A stretch of 64,000 nucleotides of DNA from Asticcacaulis endophyticus (GCF_014652575.1 NZ_BMZB01000001.1:1541722-1605721), one strand, 5' to 3'. Shown: positions 42,619 to 52,353, counted from the first letter of the stretch. The notes: generated from the letters alone by a model not told the origin. Translations and numbers: made by a program.

Positions 42619-42853
42619 CAGTCCTATATTTCCTAAATTGCAGATTCTTTATTTGATCTTTATCAACAATTTCATCCTATGCAATTGTCGAATGCAATTT
42701 TTACGTGAAGTGATTGAATGCGTTTAGTATGCTCTTGGTATGTTTTTGTTGGTTAACATTTCACGGTCTTGGGCATTAAGCCTTGAGATTTAACGGCCCC
42801 TCGGCTAAACCCGCCGCAATCATTCCTAACAGTTTTAAAAGGTGCCCATAGAC

Positions 42854-44521
42854 ATGGCGCAACAGTTCATTTTCCAGATGCAGGGGCTGACCAAGCACTT
42901 CCCCGGCGGCAAGAAAATCTTCGAGAACATCTGGCTGAGCTTCTATTCCGACGCCAAGATCGGCGTGGTCGGGGTCAACGGGTCGGGTAAGTCGACCCTG
43001 CTCAAGATCATGGCCGGTCTCGACAAAGAATTTTCCGGTGAGGCCAAGGCCGCCGACGGCACCAAGATGGGCTACCTGCAACAGGAACCGCATCTCGACG
43101 ATTCCAAGACCGTCTGGGAAAACGTCATCGACTGGTGCGAAGAAAAGAAGATCTTTGATCGCTTCAACAAAGTCGCCGAGCAGATGGGCGAAGAATATAC
43201 CGACGAACTTATGGAGGAAATGAACGCCCTTCAGGAAAAGATCGACGCCGGCGATCTGTGGGACATCGATTCGCGCATTGAAATGGCGATGGACGCCCTG
43301 CGTTGCCCGCCCAACGATTCGGGTGTGACCAAGCTGTCCGGCGGTGAAAAGCGCCGGGTAGCACTTGCCCGTCTGCTGCTGTCAAAGCCTGATATGCTTC
43401 TGCTGGACGAGCCTACCAACCACCTGGATGCGGAATCGGTCGCCTGGCTTCAGCACCACCTTGAGCAGTTTCCAGGCTGCGTGATCCTTGTCACCCACGA
43501 CCGTTACTTCCTCAATCAGGTCACCAAGTGGACGCTGGAACTCGACCGCGGCAAGGGCGTGCCCCACGAAGGCAACTATTCAAGCTGGCTTGAGGCCAAG
43601 CAAAAGCGCGTGGTTCAGGAGCAATCGGAATCCGAAGCCCGTCAACGCGCCCTCACCAAGGAACTGGACTGGGTGCGCTCCGGCGCCAAGGCCCGTCAGG
43701 CCAAGTCCAAGGCCCGTCTGGCCGCCTATGACGACATGGTCCGCGAACAGGAAAATTCGCGTCAGGCGCAGTCGTTTGCCACCATCCAAATCCCGCCCGG
43801 CCCGCGCCTCGGCAACCTCGTGCTCGAAGTCACCGGCCTTCAGAAAGAATACGGCGATAAACTGCTGTTCAAGGATCTGACCTTCCGTTTGCCGCCCAAC
43901 GGGATTGTTGGTGTTATCGGCCCGAACGGTGCCGGTAAATCGACCCTGTTCAAGCTGATCACCGGTGTTGAGCAACCCGATGCGGGTACGCTGAAACTCG
44001 GTGAAACCGTCAAACTGGCCTATGTCGATCAGAGCCGCGACGACCTCAATCCCGACCACACCGTCTGGCAGGCCATTTCCGGCGGCACCGATGTGATGAT
44101 TGTCGGCAAGCGCGAAATCAACAGCCGGTCCTATGTCGGCGGCTTTAACTTCAAGGGCGGCGACCAGCAAAAGAAGGTCGGCCTGCTGTCCGGTGGTGAG
44201 CGCAACCGCGTCCACCTGGCCAAGACCCTGGCGTCCGGCGGCAATGTCATCCTGCTCGATGAGCCGACCAACGATCTGGATATCGAAACCTTGCAGGCCC
44301 TCGAAGAGGCGCTGGAAGAGTTCGCCGGCTGCGCCGTGGTCATCTCCCACGATCGCTGGTTCCTCGACCGTCTGGCGACCCACATCCTCGCGTTCGAGGG
44401 CGATTCACACGTCGAATGGTTCGAAGGCAACTTTGAAATGTACGAAGAAGACAAAAAGCGTCGTCTGGGTACGGACAGTCTGATCCCGCATCGGATCAAG
44501 TTCCAGAAGTTCGCTCGTTAA
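42854..44521 (+). CDS. ettA: Energy-dependent translational throttle protein EttA (ABC-F)
   Basis: 555 residues, the same length as E. coli EttA. ABC-F proteins bind the ribosomal E site and gate entry into elongation according to ATP/ADP. Two ATPase cassettes are seen: Walker [10 protein letters not shown] and GPNGAGKST, signatures LSGGEKRR and LSGGERNR, Walker [12 protein letters not shown] and [11 protein letters not shown]. Between them lies the basic P-site-tRNA interacting linker ([23 protein letters not shown]). The ATG at 42854 gives [10 protein letters not shown]; the GTG at 42842 would add four residues. It is followed by a terminator and an inverted-repeat element. Confidence 0.97.
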   Translation: MAQQFIFQMQGLTKHFPGGKKIFENIWLSFYSDAKIGVVGVNGSGKSTLLKIMAGLDKEFSGEAKAADGTKMGYLQQEPHLDDSKTVWENVIDWCEEKKIFDRFNKVAEQMGEEYTDELMEEMNALQEKIDAGDLWDIDSRIEMAMDALRCPPNDSGVTKLSGGEKRRVALARLLLSKPDMLLLDEPTNHLDAESVAWLQHHLEQFPGCVILVTHDRYFLNQVTKWTLELDRGKGVPHEGNYSSWLEAKQKRVVQEQSESEARQRALTKELDWVRSGAKARQAKSKARLAAYDDMVREQENSRQAQSFATIQIPPGPRLGNLVLEVTGLQKEYGDKLLFKDLTFRLPPNGIVGVIGPNGAGKSTLFKLITGVEQPDAGTLKLGETVKLAYVDQSRDDLNPDHTVWQAISGGTDVMIVGKREINSRSYVGGFNFKGGDQQKKVGLLSGGERNRVHLAKTLASGGNVILLDEPTNDLDIETLQALEEALEEFAGCAVVISHDRWFLDRLATHILAFEGDSHVEWFEGNFEMYEEDKKRRLGTDSLIPHRIKFQKFAR

Positions 44522-44570
44522 CCCTACTGCGGCTGGCTGCAAAGAATCGTCTTTTTGCGCGCCTTTGCTC

Positions 44571-44589
44571 GTGTACCTAATGTACACGT
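44571..44589. repeat. Short hairpin downstream of ettA
   Basis: CGTGTAC-CTAAT-GTACACG, a perfect 7-bp stem with a 5-nt loop, 50 bp after the ettA stop. No T run follows. Confidence 0.5.
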
Positions 44590-44660
44590 AGCGTCAGGTG
44601 CTCAAAAGCCAGTCCTTTTCGCCACCCCGCAGCGGGTTACCGCGGACAGTGAATAATAGT

Positions 44661-44702
44661 CAAAACAGGCGGGGATGGCGACATCTTCGCCTGTTTTTGT
44701 TT
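44661..44702 (+). terminator. Terminator of ettA
   Basis: CAAAACAGGCG / CGCCTGTTTTTG stem with a 16-nt loop and a following T-rich run. It lies 140 bp after ettA, just before the inverted-repeat element. Confidence 0.75.
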
Positions 44703-44845
44703 CTCCTCCCTATCGAAGATGGGGAGGTGGCACGGAGCTTGGCGACGTGACGGAGGGGTAAGGTCAACTAATGTGTCTATCCCCCTCCGCCTCGACACGC
44801 GCAATGCGCGGCTCGGCACCTCCCCATCTTCGATAGGGAGGAGAA
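44701..44845. mobile_element. MITE-like element, 145 bp with 29-bp perfect terminal inverted repeats
   Basis: Bases 44701-44729 are the exact reverse complement of 44817-44845 (TTCTCCTCCCTATCG to CGATAGGGAGGAGAA). Inside are further G/C-rich complementary blocks (GACGGAGGGG with CCCCTCCGCC) and a GCGCAATGCGC hairpin. It has no reading frame and no obvious target duplication. The GGGGAGGTGGCACGGAG...GACGGAGGGG text belongs to the same class as 34899-34950 and resembles GC-rich intergenic repeats widespread in alphaproteobacteria. Confidence 0.6.
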
Positions 44846-44850
44846 GGGTA

Positions 44851-45525
44851 TCACACCGGCCTTAACACCGTCGCCGTCAATGCTGCCCGGTATGTGAAGC
44901 CCAGCGACTGATAAAGATCAATCGCCACCTGATTGTCGGCGTAGGTGTGCAGAAACGCGGTCTCTCCGCGCGCAAGGATACGGCGCGCGACAAGGCGCAT
45001 CAGGCCCGCCGCATAGCCGCGTCCGCGAAAATCGGGGTGGGTGCACACACCGCTGACCTCGGAAAAGCCGTCAATTTTCATACGCTCACCGGCCATAGCG
45101 ACCAGCCGCCCGTCATGCTTGATGCCGATGAAAGCCGACAGTTCGTGAGTGCGCTCAGCAAACGGGCCCGGTTGGGTGAGGCGCGCCAGAGCCAGCATCT
45201 CAGTGGCATCGGCGTGCGTTAGCTGACCCGCCTCAAAATCTTCCCCGCCCGGCGTGATGTGCGTGGCTATCATTTGGTGACACAAGGCGACCTTAACGAC
45301 CTCGAACCCGGCAGGCGCCGAAATCGCCGCCCTTTCCAACACCCAGAACCCGTCCGGCCCCGGTGTCAAATCTGCCAAAGGCTCAGGCGATCCGTCAAAG
45401 CTGTCCGCAAACGGCCCAAACGCCGGATCAAGCTGCCGCGCGCGGTCATCGCCGTGCGCCAGGTGCGCCCAACCAGAGGTGAGGGCGCTCCATACCGGCC
45501 GGTCGAGGGGATGGGAAATCGTCAT
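44851..45525 (-). CDS. GNAT family N-acetyltransferase (FR47-like)
   Basis: 224 residues. The acetyltransferase fold occupies the C-terminal half: EVSGVCTHPDFRGRGYAAGLMRLVARRIL carries the R-G-R-G-Y-A acetyl-CoA loop, followed by LHTYADNQVAIDLYQSLGF. The N-terminal 100 residues form a less conserved part that is degenerate for the same fold, as in FR47-type proteins. The substrate is unknown. It is transcribed away from ettA and lies 43 bp downstream of the esterase-like gene on the same strand, so the two may share a transcript. Confidence 0.88.
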   Translation of the reverse strand: MTISHPLDRPVWSALTSGWAHLAHGDDRARQLDPAFGPFADSFDGSPEPLADLTPGPDGFWVLERAAISAPAGFEVVKVALCHQMIATHITPGGEDFEAGQLTHADATEMLALARLTQPGPFAERTHELSAFIGIKHDGRLVAMAGERMKIDGFSEVSGVCTHPDFRGRGYAAGLMRLVARRILARGETAFLHTYADNQVAIDLYQSLGFTYRAALTATVLRPV

Positions 45526-45568
45526 GCTACGTCATGGCGCGGACGGATAAAGCTGTCAATCGATGCGG

Positions 45569-46636
45569 TCACACCTCAAGGCAGGACTTGAAGAACGGAA
45601 TAACATCACTCACGAACCGGCCGCGCGGGCCCCAGTGCTTATCTCCCCAGCCGCCGTTATATTCCTCGGCCTCATTGGGGATGCCGTATTCGTTGAGTTT
45701 TAAGGCGTAGGAATGATTGGAGTAGACATGGTCGATATTGCTGTCGGAGCGGCCCCAGTCCAGCTTAAAACCGCGCAGACCTTTAAGGTTTTGTGCCCCT
45801 GATGCGATTTGTCGTTCCAGGAAAAAGCTGTTCGTCAGCCGTTCGGTCAGGGCCGGGTCGATGATCAGTTCGCCGTTAACCCGACGCGCGGGCATGTCGA
45901 TATAGAGCGGGCCTTTGGTCGGGTTGGGCAGGTGGGCCTGATAGATGGCGGTGAATATCTGCGAAAACGGATCGGCCTTGACGTCATTTAAGGATTTGGC
46001 CTGAGCCAGCAGGTCCCAGTTCGGACGGCCCTGCATGATATAAACGCCGTGACCTGTGCCGACCGGATGCATGGCGTAGACGGACCCAAACACGCCGCCA
46101 TAACGGCCTGCGATACGAATGGCACCGTAACCGCCCATATGTGCGCCGGTCAGTCCGCGTGCGGAAGGCTCCGCTAATGTCCTGTAATTGGCGTCGATAT
46201 AGGGCACAAGTTCCTGAACCAGAAAGTCTTCCCAATTGCCAGTGACTGATGAGTTGGTATAGATCGAATGGACGACGGGCGTGGAAAAATCAGCGCTGAC
46301 CAGAATGACCTCGCCCATGTCACCGCGCTCAAAAGCGGTTTCCAAAAGGGTCTGAACGCCGTGCTGATCAAAGATGGTGCGGTGGTCTTCAAAAAAGGTA
46401 TGCAGATAATAGATAACCGGATAGCGCTTACGACCAGTGCCATAGGACGGCGGGAGATAGACGCTTATGCGGCGATCCGGGCTTATACCGATCCGGTTGT
46501 GGGCAAAGTGTGCGGACGGCAGAACCGCATCCACCACCCGGCCTGATGGCGCGGCGCGGGCGGGTAAGGCGGCGGTCGCCATGACCATAGCCAGAGCGGC
46601 CCGGCGGGAATAGGGGCGGCAGAAATATGAGCGCAT
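45569..46636 (-). CDS. Esterase-like alpha/beta hydrolase (CE1/esterase D type) lacking the nucleophilic Ser
   Basis: 355 residues. The N-terminus (SRRAALAMVMATAALPARAAP) is a twin-arginine-like signal, so the product is exported. RRISVYLPPSYGTGRKRYPVIYYLHT and the C-terminal GWGDKHWGPR follow the putative-esterase family. The nucleophile elbow, normally G-H-S-M-G-G, reads G-A-H-M-G-G (LTGAHMGGYGA), so His stands where Ser is expected. The reading on the nucleotide level is unambiguous (GGC GCA CAT ATG GGC). It may be a pseudo-enzyme or use another mechanism. Family relatives include feruloyl and acetyl xylan esterases. Confidence 0.82.
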   Translation of the reverse strand: MRSYFCRPYSRRAALAMVMATAALPARAAPSGRVVDAVLPSAHFAHNRIGISPDRRISVYLPPSYGTGRKRYPVIYYLHTFFEDHRTIFDQHGVQTLLETAFERGDMGEVILVSADFSTPVVHSIYTNSSVTGNWEDFLVQELVPYIDANYRTLAEPSARGLTGAHMGGYGAIRIAGRYGGVFGSVYAMHPVGTGHGVYIMQGRPNWDLLAQAKSLNDVKADPFSQIFTAIYQAHLPNPTKGPLYIDMPARRVNGELIIDPALTERLTNSFFLERQIASGAQNLKGLRGFKLDWGRSDSNIDHVYSNHSYALKLNEYGIPNEAEEYNGGWGDKHWGPRGRFVSDVIPFFKSCLEV

Positions 46637-46735
46637 AAGCGGGCTTTCTTTTCAAGCAAGGCTCAAACAGACCGGCGAACGCAAATTTACAGGGAACTGA
46701 CTACCTGTGGACGGTATGATCGGATTGGGGCGGCT

Positions 46736-47092
46736 TTAAGGCTTATAGAAGATAAACGCCGCGCCCGCCGCGATCAGGGTAAAGCCAATAACCGTCGTCC
46801 ATTTTAGCGGCTCCCCCAGATACCAGACCGAAAACGCCACAAACACTGTCAGGGTAACGACTTCCTGAATGGTCTTGAGCTGCACGGCACTGAACGTGCC
46901 GTAGCCGATGCGGTTGGCGGGCACCATCAGGCAGTATTCAAAAAACGCGATCCCCCAACTGACCAGAATAACCACCCACAGCTTTTCAGTCTTGAACTTC
47001 AGGTGTCCGTACCACGCGAATGTCATAAAGATGTTTGAGGCGATCAGAAGGCCGATCGTAGTGACGCTGACGGGCAGGTTCGGCATGGGCAA
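46736..47092 (-). CDS. DMT-family protein, DUF486
   Basis: 118 residues with four predicted transmembrane helices (near 12-30, 37-55, 70-88 and 96-115), like a small multidrug-resistance-type half transporter. The strings MTFAWYGHLKF, FFEYCLMVPANRIGYG and AVQLKTIQEVVTLTVF match the DUF486 family. It may form a dimer and transport a small molecule; no substrate is known. The ATG at 47092 gives MPMPNLP; a second ATG 6 bp later is equally possible. Confidence 0.87.
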   Translation of the reverse strand: MPMPNLPVSVTTIGLLIASNIFMTFAWYGHLKFKTEKLWVVILVSWGIAFFEYCLMVPANRIGYGTFSAVQLKTIQEVVTLTVFVAFSVWYLGEPLKWTTVIGFTLIAAGAAFIFYKP

Positions 47093-47182
47093 TCCTTTGG
47101 GTATATGGCGATGTTTGCCAATATCCGGCGGGGCCTGTCAATGATCGGTGATCCCGCGTAGGCGTGAAAGCGTAGGAAGTAT

Positions 47183-48418
47183 ATGCGACCAAACGCGTTC
47201 AATTTAATGACTTACGGTCTGCTGGCTCTGCCGGTGGCGTTTGCGGGTTTGCCGCTGTTTATCCATGCGCCGGACTACTACGCGACCGACCTTGGGGTGC
47301 CGCTGGCCGCGATGGGGGCAGTGTTGGTGGGGTTACGGCTGATCGATGCCGTGCAGGACCCGCTGATCGGGAGTTTAAGCGACCGGTTTCATGAGATGCG
47401 CCGGTTGATCGTCTTGGTCGGTGCGGTACTTTTGGGGGCGGGGTTCTGGATGCTGTTTCATCCCGTCGGTGAGCCGCTTTTGTGGATGGCCATTAGCATC
47501 CTGATCTGCACCACCGGCTTTTCGATGGTGGGCATCAATCTTCAGGCGATGGGCGGACTTTGGCAGGTTGACGGCTCTGAGCGCGTCAGGGTTGCCGGTG
47601 TGCGCGAAGGTTTGGGCCTGATTGGATTGTTGCTGGGGTCGGTGACGCCGACCGTGCTGGTGCGGTCGATGGACGCAGGCGCGGCGTTTCATTGGCTGTC
47701 AGTGCTGTGTCTGATCAGTTTGATCATCGGGGTTGCGGCGTTCTGGCAGTGGTCGGGTAGGGCGGCGATGGCGCGTCCAGCCAAGGTGGTGTCGCTCAAC
47801 TATCTGGCACTCATGCGCGAACCTTGGGTGCGGCGGTTCACCCTGACCTATGGCCTGAGCAGTCTGGCCTCAGCCATACCGGCGGTGCTGATCATATTTT
47901 ACGTCCGCGACCATTTGAATGCGCAAGACTTTACCGGCCTGTTTCTGATCCTTTATTTCATCAGCGGTGCCGCCACCATGCCGCTGTGGCAGCGCATTTC
48001 GACGCGGTTCGGTAAGGGACGAGCCTGGGGTCTGAGCATGGTTCTGGCCAGCCTGACCTTTGTGTGGGCGTTTTTTCTGCCGCCCGATGCGGTTATTATG
48101 TTTGCTGTGGTGTGCATATTGTCGGGGACTGCGTTCGGGGCTGATCTGGCCCTGCCGTCCGCCATCATTGCCGACCGGCTGGAGGCCAGCGGCCATGAAA
48201 CGGCCGCCAGCCGGTATTATGCGCTGCTGGCGTTTTTATCAAAGCTGGCCCTGTCGCTGGCCACGGGTTTAAGCCTCCCTGCATTAGCCGCGTTCGGCTA
48301 TCAGCCGGGCGTGGCCGACAGTGGTGGCTATCTGCCGCTATTTTACGCGCTCATACCCTGCGTCATCAAAGTCATGGCGGCCTTAAGTCTTCGCCTGAGC
48401 CCGCTATATCGACATTAG
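47183..48418 (+). CDS. MFS transporter, GPH-like (sugar:cation symporter type)
   Basis: 411 residues with 12 transmembrane segments. The loop 2-3 motif DPLIGSLSDRFHEMRR is that of the glycoside-pentoside-hexuronide (MFS_2) group, and the second half repeats it near LWQRISTRFGKGRAW. Such carriers import oligosaccharides or related solutes with Na+ or H+. The ATG at 47183 follows AGGAAG. No sugar gene is adjacent; the esterase-like and xylan-related genes in the window hint at glycan use, but this is weak. Confidence 0.85.
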   Translation: MRPNAFNLMTYGLLALPVAFAGLPLFIHAPDYYATDLGVPLAAMGAVLVGLRLIDAVQDPLIGSLSDRFHEMRRLIVLVGAVLLGAGFWMLFHPVGEPLLWMAISILICTTGFSMVGINLQAMGGLWQVDGSERVRVAGVREGLGLIGLLLGSVTPTVLVRSMDAGAAFHWLSVLCLISLIIGVAAFWQWSGRAAMARPAKVVSLNYLALMREPWVRRFTLTYGLSSLASAIPAVLIIFYVRDHLNAQDFTGLFLILYFISGAATMPLWQRISTRFGKGRAWGLSMVLASLTFVWAFFLPPDAVIMFAVVCILSGTAFGADLALPSAIIADRLEASGHETAASRYYALLAFLSKLALSLATGLSLPALAAFGYQPGVADSGGYLPLFYALIPCVIKVMAALSLRLSPLYRH

Positions 48419-48507
48419 TAAATTTATAAAGATTAACGCGTATACGATTTAAGCTCTGAGTATCGGGGCAGGTCGCGGGCGCGACATGCGTGGCAAAAGG
48501 CCTGCAC

Positions 48508-50151
48508 ATGAGTGAAAATTATAAGGCGCAGAGAGACAGCTATATTGCCTATTCTCTGGCGGCGGCAGATCTTTTGATTGAGGTCGGTCTGGATCTGACC
48601 ATCAAATCGGTCGTCGGTGCGGCCCGCACGCTTTTGGGGGCTGAGGGCGCTGCCCTCAAAGGCCGCTCGGTCATCGAACTGTTTCAGCCGCAGGATCAGG
48701 CTTTTCTGCAACGAAAACTGAAAGATACCACGAAAAAGGGTCGTATCGATCCGGTCGCGGTTTATCTGAGGGCCGACGGTAAGGCGGCTATGCTGGTCAA
48801 TGTCGGGGCGTGCTTTATCCCGTCACGAGCCGACGAAATCCATCTGACCTTAAGCATCCTCAACAATGTTCGCCCTGATGCGCCGGATCAGGATGAGACC
48901 GGACTGGTGACGGCTGAGCGTTTTAACGAACTGGCGCTCGATATCATTCGCGCCGGGGCGTCAAAAGCCGCTGATCTCGACATGACCCTGATCAAGCTCA
49001 AAGGGCTGACCAAGGTGCGCACGACCCTGAGTGCCGATCAGCAGGCCCTGCTGATGCAGGAAATCGCCGGGGTGTTGCGGGCAAACTCTGTAGCGGGCCA
49101 GGGCGGGGCCTTGCCTGACGACAGCTTTGGCGTGTTGCGACCGGCCAGTGATCAGCACGCTGAGGCGCGCCTGATGGCCGAAATTGATGCCGTGGGGCAG
49201 GCGGCTGGGCTGGCCAGCGGAGCCCTTGGGCCCAAGATGATGTCGATCCATCTTAAGACCGGCAATCTGGATCACGCGGCGATCAAAAAGGCGCTGGCCT
49301 ATATCACCCAAACCTTTGCCAAATCACCTGATCAGGTGCCGCCGACCATCGAAGCCAGTCTGGAAGCCGCCATGGAAGACACGGTGGCGGAGTTTTCATC
49401 GATTAAATCGGTGATCGACAATGGTGATTTTCAGATTTTCTATCAGCCGATTGTGCGGCTTTATGACCGCACGGTCCACCACCATGAGGCCCTGCTGCGC
49501 CTCAAGGATGGCCGTAATCTCTATGACACCATCAATTTTTCCGAACAGATTGGCCTGATCCACGATCTTGATCTGGCGGTGTGTCAAAAGGTGTTGTCGG
49601 CGGTGGGCGCGCAGGCTGACGCGGTTGTGGCGGTCAATATTTCCGGTCAGTCGATTGCCAGCCCGCAGTTCGGCCACGATTTCCGCAAACTGATCCAGCC
49701 GTACCGCAACCTTAACAAGCGCGTGATGTTTGAAATTACCGAAACCGGTGAGGTCAAGGATTTCGAGACGGCGCGCCGGTTCATTGCCTGGCTGCATCAG
49801 ATGTCGTTCCGGGTGTGTCTGGATGACTTCGGATCAGGCGCGGCGTCTTATAATTATCTGCGCCATTTTGAGGTTGATTTCGTCAAGATCGACGGGCCAT
49901 TTCTGCGCGAAGCGGTGAATGATAGCCGTCAGCGCGCCCTGATCCGCTCGATTGTGTCGCTCAGCCATGAACTGGGCTGTCAGGTTATCGGCGAAATGAT
50001 CGAAAACGCTGAAATGGACGAAATGGCCCGCCAGCTTAGCATCGAGTTTGGGCAAGGCTACCTGTTTGGCCGCCCCAGTCCGGATTTATCGAGTGCGGCG
50101 GTTTCCGCTGTCACGGCCCGCCGCAAGGGCGTCACCGAAAGCTGGAGTTAG
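48508..50151 (+). CDS. EAL-domain cyclic-di-GMP phosphodiesterase with degenerate GGDEF region
   Basis: 547 residues. The EAL domain (about 290-530) has all catalytic positions: HHEALLRLKD (EAL), VNISGQSI, EITETGEV, DDFGSGAASYNYL, VKIDGPFL, GEMIEN and GQGYLFGRP, so it should hydrolyse c-di-GMP. The N-terminal part includes a PAS-like segment (to about 125), and between 130 and 250 a fold resembling GGDEF in which the motif is lost (GALPDDSFGVL). The ATG at 48508 follows AAAGG; a GTG at 48490 would add six residues. It converges with the TPR gene. Confidence 0.92.
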   Translation: MSENYKAQRDSYIAYSLAAADLLIEVGLDLTIKSVVGAARTLLGAEGAALKGRSVIELFQPQDQAFLQRKLKDTTKKGRIDPVAVYLRADGKAAMLVNVGACFIPSRADEIHLTLSILNNVRPDAPDQDETGLVTAERFNELALDIIRAGASKAADLDMTLIKLKGLTKVRTTLSADQQALLMQEIAGVLRANSVAGQGGALPDDSFGVLRPASDQHAEARLMAEIDAVGQAAGLASGALGPKMMSIHLKTGNLDHAAIKKALAYITQTFAKSPDQVPPTIEASLEAAMEDTVAEFSSIKSVIDNGDFQIFYQPIVRLYDRTVHHHEALLRLKDGRNLYDTINFSEQIGLIHDLDLAVCQKVLSAVGAQADAVVAVNISGQSIASPQFGHDFRKLIQPYRNLNKRVMFEITETGEVKDFETARRFIAWLHQMSFRVCLDDFGSGAASYNYLRHFEVDFVKIDGPFLREAVNDSRQRALIRSIVSLSHELGCQVIGEMIENAEMDEMARQLSIEFGQGYLFGRPSPDLSSAAVSAVTARRKGVTESWS

Positions 50152-50153
50152 CC

Positions 50154-52139
50154 CTAGGACGGGTTGACGCTAAGGCGCTGAACATCGCGCAGGGCGTTGT
50201 CGGCCATGGCCTTGAGTCCGGCATGACCCGGCATTTGGGCGGATAACTCCGAAAAGACCTCATAGGCTTTGCGATACATCGGTGCGGCCTTATGGTGCTC
50301 GCCCTGAATTTCACGGATCTGCGCCAGACGGGCCAGAGCCATCGCCTGACCGGAACGCACCTGAATATTGCCCGGATCAAGATAGGCCAGGCTTTCGTTG
50401 ATCAGGCTCAGTTCCTCAAACGCCGTCGCCGCCGTCGTAAGGTCACCGACCTTGAACTTGATATCGGCATATTGGGTCAACAGGCCTGAGCGGGTTTGCG
50501 GGTCGCTGACCACGGCCAGTGCTCGGCCAATGACGGGGGCCAAGGCGTCGGTCCGGCCATCCATCTGATAGCGGCGGGCCAGATAGAGATGCACATTGGC
50601 ATCGGACGGATCAAGCTCGGACACCTGCTCATAGGCCAGCATGGCCTTGGGGTCGTCGCGGCCCATATGCAGGGCGCCGTAAATCCGCCACAGCTCCGCC
50701 GAATGGGCAAAGGCGCCGGCGTTCATCAGTTCATTGGCGATGGTCTGTAAGCGGCTGGCGGCGGCGGACAAATCTCCGCACGCAATCAGGTCAAAGACGT
50801 CGCGGGTCTTTGGGGATTTGTCATAATAGAGATAGCTGAGGCGCACCGACAATTCTTCGGCGGCGATCGGGCGGGTCGCGTCGGGCCACACGGACAGGGC
50901 GGTTGAGACCGCCTGACCGATTTCCTGCTCAGGCGTCAGCGCCGGGATGACGGGTGCCGGTTCCGGCGCGATTTCGGCTTCGACCGGCGCAAGCAAGGGG
51001 TGCGGTTCCACCATGATCGGCGCGGCGACGGCGGGTGCATAAGCATCATGGGCGGCGGGCGCAATGGGGGCCTGTGCAGGTGCCTCTGTCAATATCTCTG
51101 GGGCCGCAGGCGTTTCTATAAAGCGCATGGCCGAGGAAATGACCGCGTTGATATCGCTTTCGGGCAGTTCCCGCACTGAGGTTTCCGGCGTATCAGCCAG
51201 AAGGGCGGCTTCGATCGGGTCAGCAATTGTTTCAGCCATGGCCATAGGCGCGGCGGCTGGCTCTGGTTCGGTCAGGGGCTCACTGTAAACGGCGGCGGCA
51301 GGCTGAGGCTCTGCCGGACGCAGGGGAATGACCTCGGCCATCGGCGGGGCGGCCACCGCCACAGTCTCTGCGCTACGGTCGGATGACGACGGTGTGGAAA
51401 TTCTCAACCCATGCTCCGGCGACAGGACATCGGTAGTTGCGGGCGTGGCCGCAGGGCGCGGCACATCGGCCGGACGGCGCAGGGAGGTAGCGTCCAGATG
51501 GGGCTTGGGCAGGCCAAAGGCATCGGCGGCATTGTCACCATAATGCGGGATCAACTCATGGCTGGAAGGCGCGGTCTGAGGAGCCTGGGATTGCGACAGG
51601 CCCGCCTGTGTTGTGGCGGGCGGGGCTTCAAACCGCAATGAGGCGCGGTTGCGGTTCGTCTGTTCAGGCGTATCTGCACTCAGATAATGGACGCTGGCGG
51701 TCTTGAGCCCTTCGGCGTGAATTTGAAGCTGGTCTTCGGGGATGGCCAGATCAAAGTCATCACTGGCAATTGCGGACTGTGATGACGTGATTTTTGGGCG
51801 GCGGGATACCGGCGCGGTCAGACGAAACAGGCAGCCGATGATGCCGATCAGAATGATGACGGCACCGATAAGCAATACGCCCGACGGAACGGTTTCGATG
51901 CGGGCCCAGCTTATCCAGTCCTCAGCCGGGCCACCCAGAGGCGCGTCGGCAATGAACATGGCCCCGGCGCACATCAAAAGCCCGGTCAGTATCAAAACTA
52001 TAAAGCCGGTCAAAGGCTGGCGGTGGCGAGACTTTGAGGCCGTCATGACTTTGTCTGCGACCTTTGCTGAATCCGTCTCAGGCAGATGTTCGCCGTCTAA
52101 GGTTTCACCCATGTCCATATTGCTCACGTTTGCCCCCAT
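50154..52139 (-). CDS. Membrane-anchored TPR protein
   Basis: 661 residues. A cytoplasmic lead of about 40 residues is followed by two transmembrane helices (about 43-64 and 85-105), then a 300-residue low-complexity Pro/Ala/Glu-rich linker and a C-terminal TPR array (from about 430), e.g. GAFAHSAELWRIYGALHMG, KAMLAYEQVSELDPSDANVHLYLARRY and DLTTAATAFEELSLINESLAYLDP. It probably holds a protein complex at the inner membrane. No enzymatic motif is seen. It ends 2 bp from the convergent EAL gene. Which side the TPR array faces depends on the topology, predicted cytoplasmic. Confidence 0.75.
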   Translation of the reverse strand: MGANVSNMDMGETLDGEHLPETDSAKVADKVMTASKSRHRQPLTGFIVLILTGLLMCAGAMFIADAPLGGPAEDWISWARIETVPSGVLLIGAVIILIGIIGCLFRLTAPVSRRPKITSSQSAIASDDFDLAIPEDQLQIHAEGLKTASVHYLSADTPEQTNRNRASLRFEAPPATTQAGLSQSQAPQTAPSSHELIPHYGDNAADAFGLPKPHLDATSLRRPADVPRPAATPATTDVLSPEHGLRISTPSSSDRSAETVAVAAPPMAEVIPLRPAEPQPAAAVYSEPLTEPEPAAAPMAMAETIADPIEAALLADTPETSVRELPESDINAVISSAMRFIETPAAPEILTEAPAQAPIAPAAHDAYAPAVAAPIMVEPHPLLAPVEAEIAPEPAPVIPALTPEQEIGQAVSTALSVWPDATRPIAAEELSVRLSYLYYDKSPKTRDVFDLIACGDLSAAASRLQTIANELMNAGAFAHSAELWRIYGALHMGRDDPKAMLAYEQVSELDPSDANVHLYLARRYQMDGRTDALAPVIGRALAVVSDPQTRSGLLTQYADIKFKVGDLTTAATAFEELSLINESLAYLDPGNIQVRSGQAMALARLAQIREIQGEHHKAAPMYRKAYEVFSELSAQMPGHAGLKAMADNALRDVQRLSVNPS

Positions 52140-52307
52140 AACCGGCCGCTAGAACCTGATTACCCACAGCCTTGAGTTAAGCCTAAGCTTGGGCATCTGG
52201 CAATCGTATTGAAATCAATATGTCTCAAAAAGAAGCGCCATGACGCCCGTCGGGGCTAAATGTGCAACTTTTTGGCCACCCGCAGGCTGATCCCCTGCCG
52301 TGGCTTT

Positions 52308-52353
52308 CCCCGGCTTGCCTCCACCTGCTTGCCCCCGACTTGCCCCGACTTGC
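52308..52353. repeat. Degenerate 10-bp tandem repeat
   Basis: CCCGGCTTGC, CTGCTTGC and two adjacent CCCGACTTGC units in the 278-bp gap before the 87-residue gene. It may be a protein-binding array or simple slippage. Confidence 0.4.

Noticed and set aside
44522-44850. CRISPR-like array in the repeat-rich gap after ettA
   Set aside because: There is one inverted pair rather than regularly spaced direct repeats, and no cas gene.
52308-52353. Replication origin or iteron array
   Set aside because: Only two exact 10-bp units, no DnaA boxes, and no replication gene nearby.
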